Below are positions 1 through 8,297 of a stretch of 10,058 nucleotides of DNA, one piece after another. The position numbers and the translations under genes were made by a program. Location: assembly GCA_034696485.1 (NCBI GenBank), contig JAQIWT010001628.1:1-10058 (forward strand), in the 5' to 3' direction. How positions within the stretch are numbered: the stretch's first letter is position 1; each line of letters starts with the position of its first letter. Under the pieces are notes generated by a model. That model did not search any database, was not told where the DNA came from, and saw nothing but the letters and a program-made list of their open reading frames with translations. This DNA is from Isohypsibius dastychi. Its lineage: Eukaryota; Tardigrada; Eutardigrada; Parachela; Isohypsibiidae.

Positions 1-1199
<1,199 letters not shown>

Positions 1200-1290
1200 T
1201 TTTCGGATTAGAAACAAATCCTCAATTCGAGTAATTGGTCCACGAATTCTAATTTAATGAACTTGTTTTACAAGCACACACACGAACTTA

Positions 1291-1626
1291 TCAACATTTA
1301 AAAGCTAGGTATACATTTGTTTTTGTTTTTGGACCCGTGGTAGCGGGTACCTTGCCGTACACCATTACTTCTGCTACTGGGGTGACGAAACCTCCGACTT
1401 CCCTGGCACTGGATTTATGGACTCGGAAACTGTATTGCATGTTCCGCAAGAGACAAAATGCTTCGCTGCTACATTTGCATCTAAGTCCATTTATTAGAGT
1501 GTAATCAATAATCTGTTCACGAAACTGGTGATGTCGCTCCAAAGCTAGAAATAATATGTAGGGCTAACAAAAGGTCACGCGAACTGCTGGTGTGCTATCG
1601 TCATTGAGACAGAAATCGAACGCCAT
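1291..1626 (-). CDS. Possible small gene of unknown function, 5' exon structure unresolved
   Basis: An open minus-strand frame ends at a TGA at 1291-1293. It reads IDYTLINGL, then a cysteine pair (CKC), and later VGGFVTPVAEVMVYGKVP. I do not recognise the family. One in-phase model is exon 1579-1626 (ATG at 1626, MAFDFCLNDDSTPAVR) joined over a 54-bp intron (1525-1578, GTGACC donor, CACCAG acceptor) to 1291-1524, giving 93 residues. The best-looking acceptor (TTATTTCTAG, exon from 1544) and the best-looking donor (GTGAGT near 1655) do not combine with an ATG in this frame, so the 5' part is open. The stop lies only about 90 bases before the NKAP ATG on the same strand, which would suit an operon-like tandem. 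It is head-to-head with the RRM gene. It may be a chance ORF. Confidence 0.35.
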
Positions 1627-1666
1627 TTCGCTAAGGAACACAGTAGATCGACTCACCGAGACTTGT

Positions 1667-1677
1667 GATTTTCTCAG
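1667..1677 (+). promoter_or_regulatory. Candidate 3' splice or trans-splice acceptor ahead of the RRM gene
   Basis: GATTTTCTCAG is a good match to a nematode-type acceptor. It would leave a 42-base leader before the ATG at 1720. No matching upstream cis donor is obvious, so it could accept a spliced leader or close a 5'-UTR intron. It lies antisense to the possible small minus-strand gene. Confidence 0.35.
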
Positions 1678-1719
1678 TCCCGAAAGCATTTTCGATAACT
1701 GGATCTTATCATTCTTATC

Positions 1720-2439
1720 ATGCACGAAGTTTTTGTCGGAAATGTCCCGCTGCGGACCACTCATGGCGATATCGAGCAGCTTTTCGCCGGTATCGGCACT
1801 CCTTCCCACATCCGGATCAACAAGCGTTTCGCATTTGTTGGATTGGAGGACTTGGTCATGGCCGAACTGGCGGTTGAAAAACTGCATGGTACGGAATTCC
1901 TTGGTGAAGTACTACGTGTCGAGTTAGGAAAAGTTCCCAGTAAAAATGTCCAACGAAATCAGCATGTGAAAAGACTGGACCATCGACACAGTCAACCAAG
2001 GAACGGATCCCGCGGGCGTGAAGATCGTCATTCCCGATATGACAGTCAACCGTCCCTGCGAGATTTTCGATTTTCTCCGCGCCAGTCGGATTTCGACAGA
2101 TATCGCACACCTAGGTCCCCACGACGATACAATCAATTTTACGCCGCACGTGAACCCGATTATCCAGAACCCCACCATTTCCATCGAGATGCTTATAACC
2201 CACCCGCATTTTTCTACGACAGTCGAAATCCACTTCCCCGCAACTATGCATACCAATCCGATTTCCGTAAGGATAATCTTGCTTTCTGTGCTAGAGCCGG
2301 TTCCAACTTTCTTCCCATGCTGAGTCCTCCTCGTATTTCAGGTGACCATTCGCATCTCGGAGACCGCTATTCCGGCGGCGGAGATGGATTCTGTTCCAAC
2401 AGAGGCTCCTCGATTAACAACCGGGCATTCCGAACATGA
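1720..2439 (+). CDS. Single-RRM RNA-binding protein with Arg/Tyr/Ser-rich low-complexity tail
   Basis: The uninterrupted frame encodes 239 residues. Residues 1-72 form one RNA-recognition motif: RNP2 is VFVGNV (4-9), RNP1 is KRFAFVGL (35-42), and a final strand VLRVEL lies at 64-69. RNP1 has arginine where glycine is usual, as in RBM4/DBHS-like domains that write the loop short. No second RRM follows, so this is not a complete NONO/SFPQ or RBM4 protein. Residues 75-239 are rich in R, S, Y, D and N, with RD/RS/PR elements resembling SR-protein and prion-like tails. A nuclear or RNP-granule role in RNA processing is inferred from composition alone. The ATG at 1720 directly precedes the RRM. Residues 184-208 may be intronic (see 2267-2341), which would make the protein 214 residues. 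Its 3' end converges on the membrane-protein gene. Confidence 0.8.
   Translation: MHEVFVGNVPLRTTHGDIEQLFAGIGTPSHIRINKRFAFVGLEDLVMAELAVEKLHGTEFLGEVLRVELGKVPSKNVQRNQHVKRLDHRHSQPRNGSRGREDRHSRYDSQPSLRDFRFSPRQSDFDRYRTPRSPRRYNQFYAAREPDYPEPHHFHRDAYNPPAFFYDSRNPLPRNYAYQSDFRKDNLAFCARAGSNFLPMLSPPRISGDHSHLGDRYSGGGDGFCSNRGSSINNRAFRT
2267..2341 (+). other. Likely in-frame (optional) intron of 75 bp inside the RRM gene
   Basis: It starts with GTAAGG after TTTCC and ends with CGTATTTCAG, a near-consensus acceptor preceded by a pyrimidine-rich run. Its length is a multiple of three with no in-frame stop. Splicing rebuilds an Arg codon (C + GT) and continues into DHSHLGD. Its size matches the other introns here. 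The retained form adds 25 residues, less R/Y-rich than the flanks. This is inferred from signals alone, so constitutive splicing, optional retention or pure coding sequence are all possible. Confidence 0.5.
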
Positions 2440-2538
2440 AATATTCTAGTACAAAACCCATTCCTGTCATTTCGATCTTTATACATAAGACCACTACAAA
2501 ACAAATCTATCGCGAAAACGCTGAGACTAACTTTCGAT

Positions 2539-3723
2539 TTAGGTTTGTTCAAACTGACGCTTTAGAATATCTCTAATAAAATCCGAAGGAGCCGAATCAG
2601 ATGTAGACCTTTTCATCCGGTCCTTACTTGTTAATGATAATGAACTGCTTTTAATTGAGCACTGAGATGGCTCCACGTTAATACGTCCAAATAGCTCTTC
2701 CGGATGATGGCTAAACGGGCGCGACTTGCTTTCATTCGGTTTAAATCCTTCCGTCAAAGGTGCAAGATCAGTGCTTTTGGATCGAGCTGTAAGAATGAAG
2801 AGGATCAAAATTTCATTTCGAAAGTTTAAGTACTCTTGTGATGGACAGAAACAATCAACGAAACAACCAAGGCATTACACAACAGCAGTTATATAAAAGG
2901 TTGGTTTTTGACTGGCAGGTAAACCAGCGTTTTCGCACGAAACCAACGTCTGCCATAAATCACAAATAATATATCAATTAGAAATAAATATTATTTTGGA
3001 CCGTTCGTGGACCAAATGACCAAAAAGCATGACTTCCACTCACAGGCACATTTCCAATCACGTTTTTTCGGCTGAAAAATATCTCCTTTCTCCATCAAAT
3101 ACAAAAGTGGACCGAAAACTCCAGCCGATCCAGGAAACACTTGCAGGAAACACGTGAGAACCGATAAGATGAATGGCACTACCAGTTCAGGGTCACCGTT
3201 TGCCAAGTAATTCTTGCTGATAGCTTGCCAGCGCCAAACGGAAACAAAAGTGTCGATCAAGCAAAACTGCGATCCAAAAATGCAGAACTTCCAGGCGAAG
3301 GACATCAACTTGTCTGATTTCCTGAACTGCCGGCTTTGGGTAACGAAGGCTCCGTAAATTCCAACTGCAACCACAGCAGCGTTCGCCCAATACGCAACGT
3401 GGTTTCGGCGGTAAGTGAACGTGAGCTGTGCGGTCCTCTTCGTCCGACCAACTGTGTTCCATACTAATTCGCTCGGTGTTTTCTCGTCACCTTCAACAGA
3501 CGCATAATGCATCTATCAGAACTAAACAAGTAACGCAGATCATCTTTTCTCACCTACTGATGGCATCCAAAATCATGCAGAGTGCAGGCACAAAAATCTG
3601 GACCAGTGTGAGGATTTTCCACCATTTTCTAGTCCAATGAACTTCCGGTAATATTATATGTTGTTTCACGTCGGAAGATGGCTGCGTGACTGCGAATGAC
3701 ATTGGCCGAAGAGTAGGACCCAT
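2539..3723 (-). CDS. Multi-pass membrane protein of unknown family (3-exon model)
   Basis: The model is exon 1 3558-3723 (ATG at 3723), exon 2 3044-3490 and exon 3 2539-2786, giving 286 residues. Hydrophobic segments lie at about 36-55, 89-105, 119-140 and 158-188, with charged loops (RRNH, RKSDK) between them. The tail after residue 205 is hydrophilic, Ser/Lys-rich and ends in EQT. I do not recognise the family, and its role is unknown. The exon 2 to 3 junction is well supported: donor CCT|GTGAGT at 3043, acceptor TTCTTACAG at 2787-2789, matching phase. That intron (257 bp) is much longer than its neighbours. The exon 1 to 2 junction is weak: donor GTAGGT at 3557 with acceptor TGAAG at 3491 is the only phase-correct pair close to consensus I found. 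Alternatively translation starts at the ATG at 3512 after a trans-splice at TTGTTTAG. Exon 2 and exon 3 are convincing; the N-terminus is not. Confidence 0.62.
2575..2580 (+). terminator. Candidate AATAAA polyadenylation signal of the RRM gene
   Basis: This AATAAA lies 136 bases after the stop codon at 2437-2439 and is the only canonical hexamer close downstream on the plus strand. It falls inside the last coding exon of the opposite-strand membrane-protein gene, so if it is used the two transcripts overlap tail to tail. Confidence 0.35.
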
Positions 3724-4086
3724 TTTGCAGAATTATGGTGACCTAATCCTCTGCTGATCCCAGAAAGGGGGAGGCATTGTTGCTACGAGCTGATGTAGTC
3801 TTGGTAGAGACCGAAGTAACAAAAAGTGGTGTTTTTACTAGAAGTTGCAGATTGCAGACTGTTGAGTTGCTCAATGCTGCGCAGACTGATGGCATAACAA
3901 AACATGGAGAATAGAGGACGAGGACCGTTTAGATGCGCTGAAATTCAAAAGGTGCAAAAGGGCTGCTGGATAAAACATTGGATGCGGAGAAGCACAGAAG
4001 ATTGCAGCGCAGATGTAGAAGAAGAAAATGGGAAACGATGACAACAAAACCAGCTCAACTGGAATGCTAACAAAAAGATATTATGC
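3724..4086. other. Gap between membrane-protein gene and SR gene: presumed SR 3' UTR and upstream region
   Basis: These 363 bases separate two minus-strand genes. No convincing coding frame was found, because the open stretches have unlikely composition and no splice support. No AATAAA is seen on the minus strand. A TCAGCAGAGGATTAG stretch about 20-35 bases before the ATG at 3723 offers weak acceptor candidates. The region probably holds the SR-gene 3' UTR and the promoter or outron of the membrane-protein gene. Confidence 0.4.
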
Positions 4087-4821
4087 TCACTCCTCTGGAC
4101 CATCGGAGCCATTCTTCTCTTCTGATCGAACTCGTCGGCGTTCTGGTTTGGGTGATGCAGAGCGTGACTTTTCACGACGATCCTTCACATCTCGTGGGCT
4201 CCGAGAGCGTCGACGTTCACGACTTCCAGAACGTGAACGACGTCCTGAACGAAACCGGTTAAATCAGCAAGAAAGAAAAAACAAATCAACGAAAAAATGA
4301 ATTACCTTTATCGCGTCTTCCGCTGTCACGTCGATCATCCCGTCGATCTCGATCACGTCCACCACCTCCACCGCGGCCACCGCCATTTTCTTCACCTGCC
4401 AACCAAATAATTAGAAGGATCCAGAATAGCGAAATATTCAGATCATAAAATATGACGTGTTCACTGTTCACTCACCATATCGTTTCGGTTTACTTCTGCC
4501 ACTTGAGAGCTCCACTCTGACTCGACGACCACAAACGGTTCTCCCATCCATTTCTCGTGTTGCATCATCTGCATCTCGTGGATTTTCGAATTCAACGAAC
4601 GCGAACCCTGGGGGATTACGGGCGACCCAAACATTCCTCAGTGGGCCATACTTTCCAAAAACATCTGTAACGCATCAAGTTCACTTAGAATCAGCACGTC
4701 AATAACAAAGAGCACCCAATTCTTAAAACAACCTACCTTCGAGTTCACGCCGATCTCCATTATTACCAAGATCTCCAACGTAAACTTTGCAATCGAGGGG
4801 ACAGGTAGATCGCGACGACAT
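4087..4821 (-). CDS. SRSF3: SRSF3/SRSF7-type SR splicing factor (4 exons)
   Basis: The exons, read on the minus strand, are 4737-4821, 4476-4664, 4306-4395 and 4087-4244. Introns are 72, 80 and 61 bp, all GT-AG and in phase, giving 173 residues against about 164 for vertebrate SRSF3. The N-terminus [16 protein letters not shown] carries RNP2 at 13-18. The run [17 protein letters not shown] carries RNP1 at about 46-54. [11 protein letters not shown] closes the RRM. Residues after about 91 hold a Gly/Arg linker (GGGRGGGGG), then RD repeats and an RS domain ([16 protein letters not shown]) ending SDGPEE. There is no CCHC zinc knuckle, so SRSF3 fits better than SRSF7. Such proteins bind exonic enhancers, act in constitutive and alternative splicing, and support mRNA export via NXF1. 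The RS domain is the site of SRPK/CLK phosphorylation. Its start lies about 550 bases from the divergent SNRNP35 start. Confidence 0.95.
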
Positions 4822-5008
4822 CGTCAGCGGCTGAGGTGCGCTCGATTTTTATGACTGTTTCAGTAGCGCAGGCACGGATAAATCAACTCAAATTCTGGAC
4901 GATGAACTGTTTTTAACGGTATATCGAAATCCTGGCTAAACTGACACGAAACCCCAAAATGGCGGAATATAACTTGTCGAAAATTTATCGCACCAGGATG
5001 TGCCAGGC

Positions 5009-5143
5009 CAGCCAGCAAGGCTGCGCCGCGTCGGTCAGGCTAGGGAATACGGTCAGATTGAGCCGAGTTGAAGCGACCCGAAAGCTAAAGCTCCGTGGTA
5101 GCGGTAGTAACTCAGGTTGCGCTACCTGGATACTTGGTATCCA
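5009..5143. other. Cluster of three perfect hairpins, possible structured RNA or cis-element
   Basis: Hairpin 1 is CAGCC/GGCTG at 5009-5023 with a 5-base loop. Hairpin 2 is GGTAGCG/CGCTACC at 5097-5126 with a 16-base loop. Hairpin 3 is TGGATAC/GTATCCA at 5127-5143 with a 3-base loop, directly abutting hairpin 2. No tRNA boxes or snRNA signature were recognised. It may be a small RNA gene, a structured 5' leader of either neighbour, or coincidence. Confidence 0.3.
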
Positions 5144-5337
5144 AGATTTTCACGATTTTCGGGATTTAGGGATTTGACAACCTCGAATTCGAACGTCTTA
5201 CAATTTCACTCCTGTGAGTATCGAGTCTAATTTTATGCGCCAGAATTTTGAAGATCATATTTGGTGATCCAGCTCGAATCATGAGAATTGCTGACTATTT
5301 GGAGCGCGTTTGGTTTGCAATGGATATCCACATCGTT

Positions 5338-5352
5338 CGTTATATTTCGTAG
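5338..5352 (+). promoter_or_regulatory. Candidate trans-splice acceptor of SNRNP35
   Basis: CGTTATATTTCGTAG is acceptor-like and ends 18 bases before the ATG at 5371. A leader this short is typical of spliced-leader addition and supports that ATG as the start. Confidence 0.4.
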
Positions 5353-5370
5353 TTTCGCTTTTTCAATACC

Positions 5371-6092
5371 ATGAGCAAACCTAGCATCTCCAGGATTACG
5401 AGCAACCGGAAAGAGCATCCACACCCAGAAAAACAGCAGCGTAACGATGGTTGGACCCCTATTGCATCGAAGTACGACACTCTGGCTGTTGGAAATATCA
5501 ACGGAAAAATTGCCGATGACGGTCAGCCACATGACAAAGGCCTGGAACGAGCTTCTAAGGTATCCCTGGGTGGCAAAATAGGCTGTTTGAATTATCCCCC
5601 TGTAATTTCAGATCAATTTCAAACCCGGAAAGACAGTTAGTGGGGATCCTCAACGGACACTATTCATTGGGAGGCTAAATCCGGACACAAAGGAAGACCG
5701 ACTTTCGGCAATTTTCGCGGAATTTGGCAAGATCAGGAGTTCCAGGGTTATTCGAAATCTTCTCACTGGCCATTCTCGTCGCTATGGGTTTATCGAATTT
5801 GAATCCCGGAGTTCACTTGAACGCGCATACAAAGAAGCCCATGGACTAATAATTGATGGGAAAAAGATCATCGTAGACCGCGAACACGGAAGATTACTTC
5901 CGGGATGGGTTCCGAGACGATTAGGTAGGAACCGGTATGTCTAGATAATCTCGTAAAAATTTAAAACAATGAAATTCAGGTGGTGGATTCGGTGGGGATA
6001 TCAAATCCGGACAGCTCCGGTTCGGTTGTCGAGCTCTGCCATGGAAAATGCCACGGAAAGTCGGGAAACAGAATCTGACACGAGATATGTGA
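5371..6092 (+). CDS. SNRNP35: U11/U12 small nuclear ribonucleoprotein 35 kDa protein (minor spliceosome)
   Basis: The exons are 5371-5559, 5612-5924 and 5980-6092, with introns of 52 and 55 bp, giving 204 residues. Three conserved blocks identify it. The N-terminal block is WTPIASKYDTLAVGNINGK (about 28-46), followed by PHDKGLERA. The RRM has RNP2 LFIGRL (80-85) and RNP1 RRYGFIEF (119-126). The third is the post-RRM signature HGRLLPGWVPRRLGGGFGG, then SGQLRFG. This protein belongs to the U11/U12 di-snRNP, which recognises U12-type introns. The human protein is about 246 residues and ends in a long RE/RD-rich tail; here the frame stops about 20 residues after SGQLRFG, so the tail is missing. 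The N-terminus has about 27 extra residues before the conserved block. Intron 1 starts GTATCC, resembling a U12-type donor. Its 3' end converges on RAP1GDS1 with only 69 bases between stop codons. Confidence 0.95.
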
Positions 6093-6161
6093 TTTGAGCG
6101 AAATCTTCGGCATGGTTTGGTTATATCTGTTTGGGATGTACATATTTCATCAACGCAGAGG

Positions 6162-8148
6162 CTAATCTATTTGAAAATGTGATGAAACTGATCGCACACG
6201 TCTTTGTACGGCTTCGCTATTGTGAGCCTTCAATAAATCTAAACGCACCAATATGTCGCCTTCGTGGAGGACATCTTTCAATTCCTTGAATCCATGTAGC
6301 TTCTCAACTACATCTAACGCTTGCACCAGCAACTGTTCGGGCGTTTCGAGCTGCAGATTTCTGATGAGCACATTCCCCAGTTTCCGGAAGTCTTCAGCAT
6401 CGAATCCTAAATCCCATCTCTTCAGCAGATCAAGCCCGTTGAGTTTCTGAGCAGTTGATCCAGTATCAAGCAGAGTGACAAGATGACTTATGAATTTGCA
6501 TTCCGCAAAGCACCGTTGACCGTCTGGATTTGACAGAAATTGCTGGATGATCGCTATCAATCTCATCGACTCGCGAGATACCAACGCATCCTGAAAGGTC
6601 ATCCAACGAATAATCTGCGATATCACAGAATGGTTCTGGCTCATTCCGACAGCGGTGTCCGAAAACGCAGAACACAACATGCACAGAATCGTAAGCAGTT
6701 TGGTCACCACCGGTACAATAGCAGGTGTTTCTGGTACGTGGCCGAACGACTCAACCAGACACATCAGTGTTCGAAAATATCCTCCATCCAGGAACAATTT
6801 CCTCATGTTCTGGGGTACAAGGAGGTTCTTCAATGCTGCCAGAACCGCATACAGCAAGTTCATCATTTCGACAACATCCGCAGCGGTAGCGATATCGGCG
6901 CCGTCAGATGAGGTCTCCATCATTGTATCCAAACCCTGGCTTGATGACTTGACAAGACTCAACTTCCACATATCCTTGCAACTTTCCGAGAGAACATCAA
7001 GCAGAAAGTCAGGGATTTTCTTTTGGGATCCGGAGATAACAATGGATGTGAAGATTTTGGCACATAGTTCAGGTGTTCTTGCGAGGTTCCCCACAATCAA
7101 TGCGCCAACTGTCTTCTTCTCCACGGTGACGCTGCTTAACATCAGTCCTGCAGCTTCTATAACCGAGTCTGTAAGGCCGCAGTCGGAGACATATTCCACG
7201 CATTCCGGTGCGGAAAGTAGTTCCACGAGAAAATTTCCGGGTCTCTCGGCAGTTCTTTTATCTTCTCCATCCAAGTTGAGCAGTGCAATTAGTTTGTCAA
7301 TGACCCCAAGTCGGACCAACGATAATCTGGCGATATCATCACCTGCCAGCTCAGTCAGAAGTTCAAGTGTAATTTCAACAGATTCCATATCACTGCAACG
7401 AACAAAAGGTCATCAAGTTTCAAAATATACGAACAGTCAGCGGATGTACTCACTCGAGCTCGCTCAGGGAGTGTTGAATCAGGACATTCGGCAAAGCAGA
7501 ACTAATCATTATGGAAGCATTCTCTGAAGAATCCGACATTATCGACAAACATGTCAGCAAGTTCAAATTGACATGACGAAAGACTGGTGAGGAGAGGCAA
7601 AAGGCGAAGACATCCAGAACACCATTATCCAATGCGAGACGCTGACTTTTTTCGCTGGAATGCAGCGCATTGCACATACAGCTGATCGCTGGCGACGCGG
7701 TATCAGCAAATTCGGCATCTGTACGGTTGCTATTCCCGAAGAATAAAGTTTTGATCACAGTGATTAGTCCAAGAAGTCCACCGTTATCCAGTAATATATC
7801 ACAGGCTGCGGAATTTTCGTAGCAAATGTTGCAGATTGCCCGAAGAGTTGATATCACAAGGTCCTTGGAAGCGTTATTCATCTTCAGATTTGCGGGAAGA
7901 CAGTCGAGAAGGGACAGGAGATGCCCTCTTCCGGTTTCCGTCTTGGCGAGTTCTGCTGCGACTTTCGCTGCGATAACTTTGACTTCCATGTTATCTCCTT
8001 CTGATCGCAATGCTCTTTCGAGCATAACAGGCAGATTTCGTTTGGAAACAAGCTTAGTAACATCTTTGTCTGAACCAAGTGGCGCATTCTGTAAGGTCAG
8101 CAGCAAGTCATGCAGGTACTTTCCGTCCCCAGGATATTGTTCCTCCAT
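6162..8148 (-). CDS. RAP1GDS1: RAP1GDS1 (SmgGDS)-like armadillo-repeat small-GTPase regulator (2 exons)
   Basis: The exons, read on the minus strand, are 7454-8148 and 6162-7392, joined over a 61-bp intron (donor GTGAGT, acceptor GTTGCAG) to give 641 residues; human RAP1GDS1 is about 607. The protein is almost entirely leucine-rich helical repeats. Recognisable SmgGDS-like points are STLRAICNICYENS (about 100-113), LLTELAGDDIARLSLVRLGVI (about 243-263), GALIVGNLARTPELC (328-342) and a later LKNLLVPQNMRKLFLDGG segment. Proteins of this family bind prenylated or polybasic Ras/Rho GTPases such as RhoA and Rap1 in the cytosol, as exchange factors or chaperones. Overall similarity is diffuse, as usual for armadillo proteins, so another armadillo-repeat protein is the main alternative. 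The ATG at 8148 is the first in frame after an acceptor-like site at 8179. The gene follows FTSJ1 on the same strand with 149 bases between stop and start. Confidence 0.82.
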
Positions 8149-8178
8149 TTTGATCCCGCTCTTCTGCGAAGCATTAAC

Positions 8179-8195
8179 CTACAAAACAAAAGAAA
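8179..8195 (-). promoter_or_regulatory. Candidate trans-splice acceptor of RAP1GDS1
   Basis: On the minus strand, TTTCTTTTGTTTTGTAG ends at 8179, leaving a 30-base leader before the ATG at 8148. It is the best polypyrimidine acceptor in the window and sits 119 bases after the FTSJ1 stop. No cis donor is evident in that gap. This is the arrangement expected for a downstream operon gene receiving a spliced leader. Confidence 0.5.
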
Positions 8196-8297
8196 TATTT
8201 CAATTGCAAACAAGGGAATTCGTCTTCAAACAAAAAGATGTGTTAGCGAGTCCTTGAATGAATACGTCTGACGAAAGTTAATTTAAATTTGCGAAAA

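Larger units (their letters stand above)
4822..5370. other. Divergent intergenic region between the SR gene and SNRNP35
   Basis: The two genes start at its ends and point away from each other, so it should contain both promoters. The part at about 4990-5130 is visibly richer in G and C than its flanks and holds three short perfect hairpins. Positions 5145-5176 carry short direct repeats of the GATTTTC and GGGATTT kind. A 72-codon frame at 4959-5177 starts with ATG but has neither domain nor splice support and is not called as a gene. Confidence 0.6.

Noticed and set aside
1200-1217. N-terminal extension of NKAP by six residues
   Set aside because: The extension would start on TTG; the first in-frame ATG is at 1199.
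2760-2949. Alternative last exon of the membrane-protein gene after GGCAG at 2950
   Set aside because: It is phase-compatible and gives about 30 residues before a stop, but the acceptor is poor and the peptide is rich in Cys/Trp without pattern; the exon ending at 2539 has a far better acceptor.
2991-3043. Read-through end of the membrane-protein exon 2 (stop at 2991)
   Set aside because: A strong GTGAGT donor at 3043 joins in phase to a long open exon; read-through would be intron retention.
3945-4175. Minus-strand frame with Phe/Cys/Ser-rich end
   Set aside because: It overlaps the SR protein's last exon in another frame and otherwise covers its 3' UTR.
4959-5177. 72-codon plus-strand frame in the SRSF3-SNRNP35 gap
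   Set aside because: It has no domain, no splice signals and no good context; it coincides with the hairpin cluster, which explains its odd composition better.
5233-5532. 99-codon minus-strand frame with a hydrophobic patch
   Set aside because: It is antisense to SNRNP35 exon 1, which is conserved.
6655-7527. 290-codon plus-strand frame
   Set aside because: It is antisense to RAP1GDS1 and serine/threonine-rich throughout, as expected for the complement of a leucine/glutamate-rich repeat protein; it also crosses the well-supported intron at 7393-7453.
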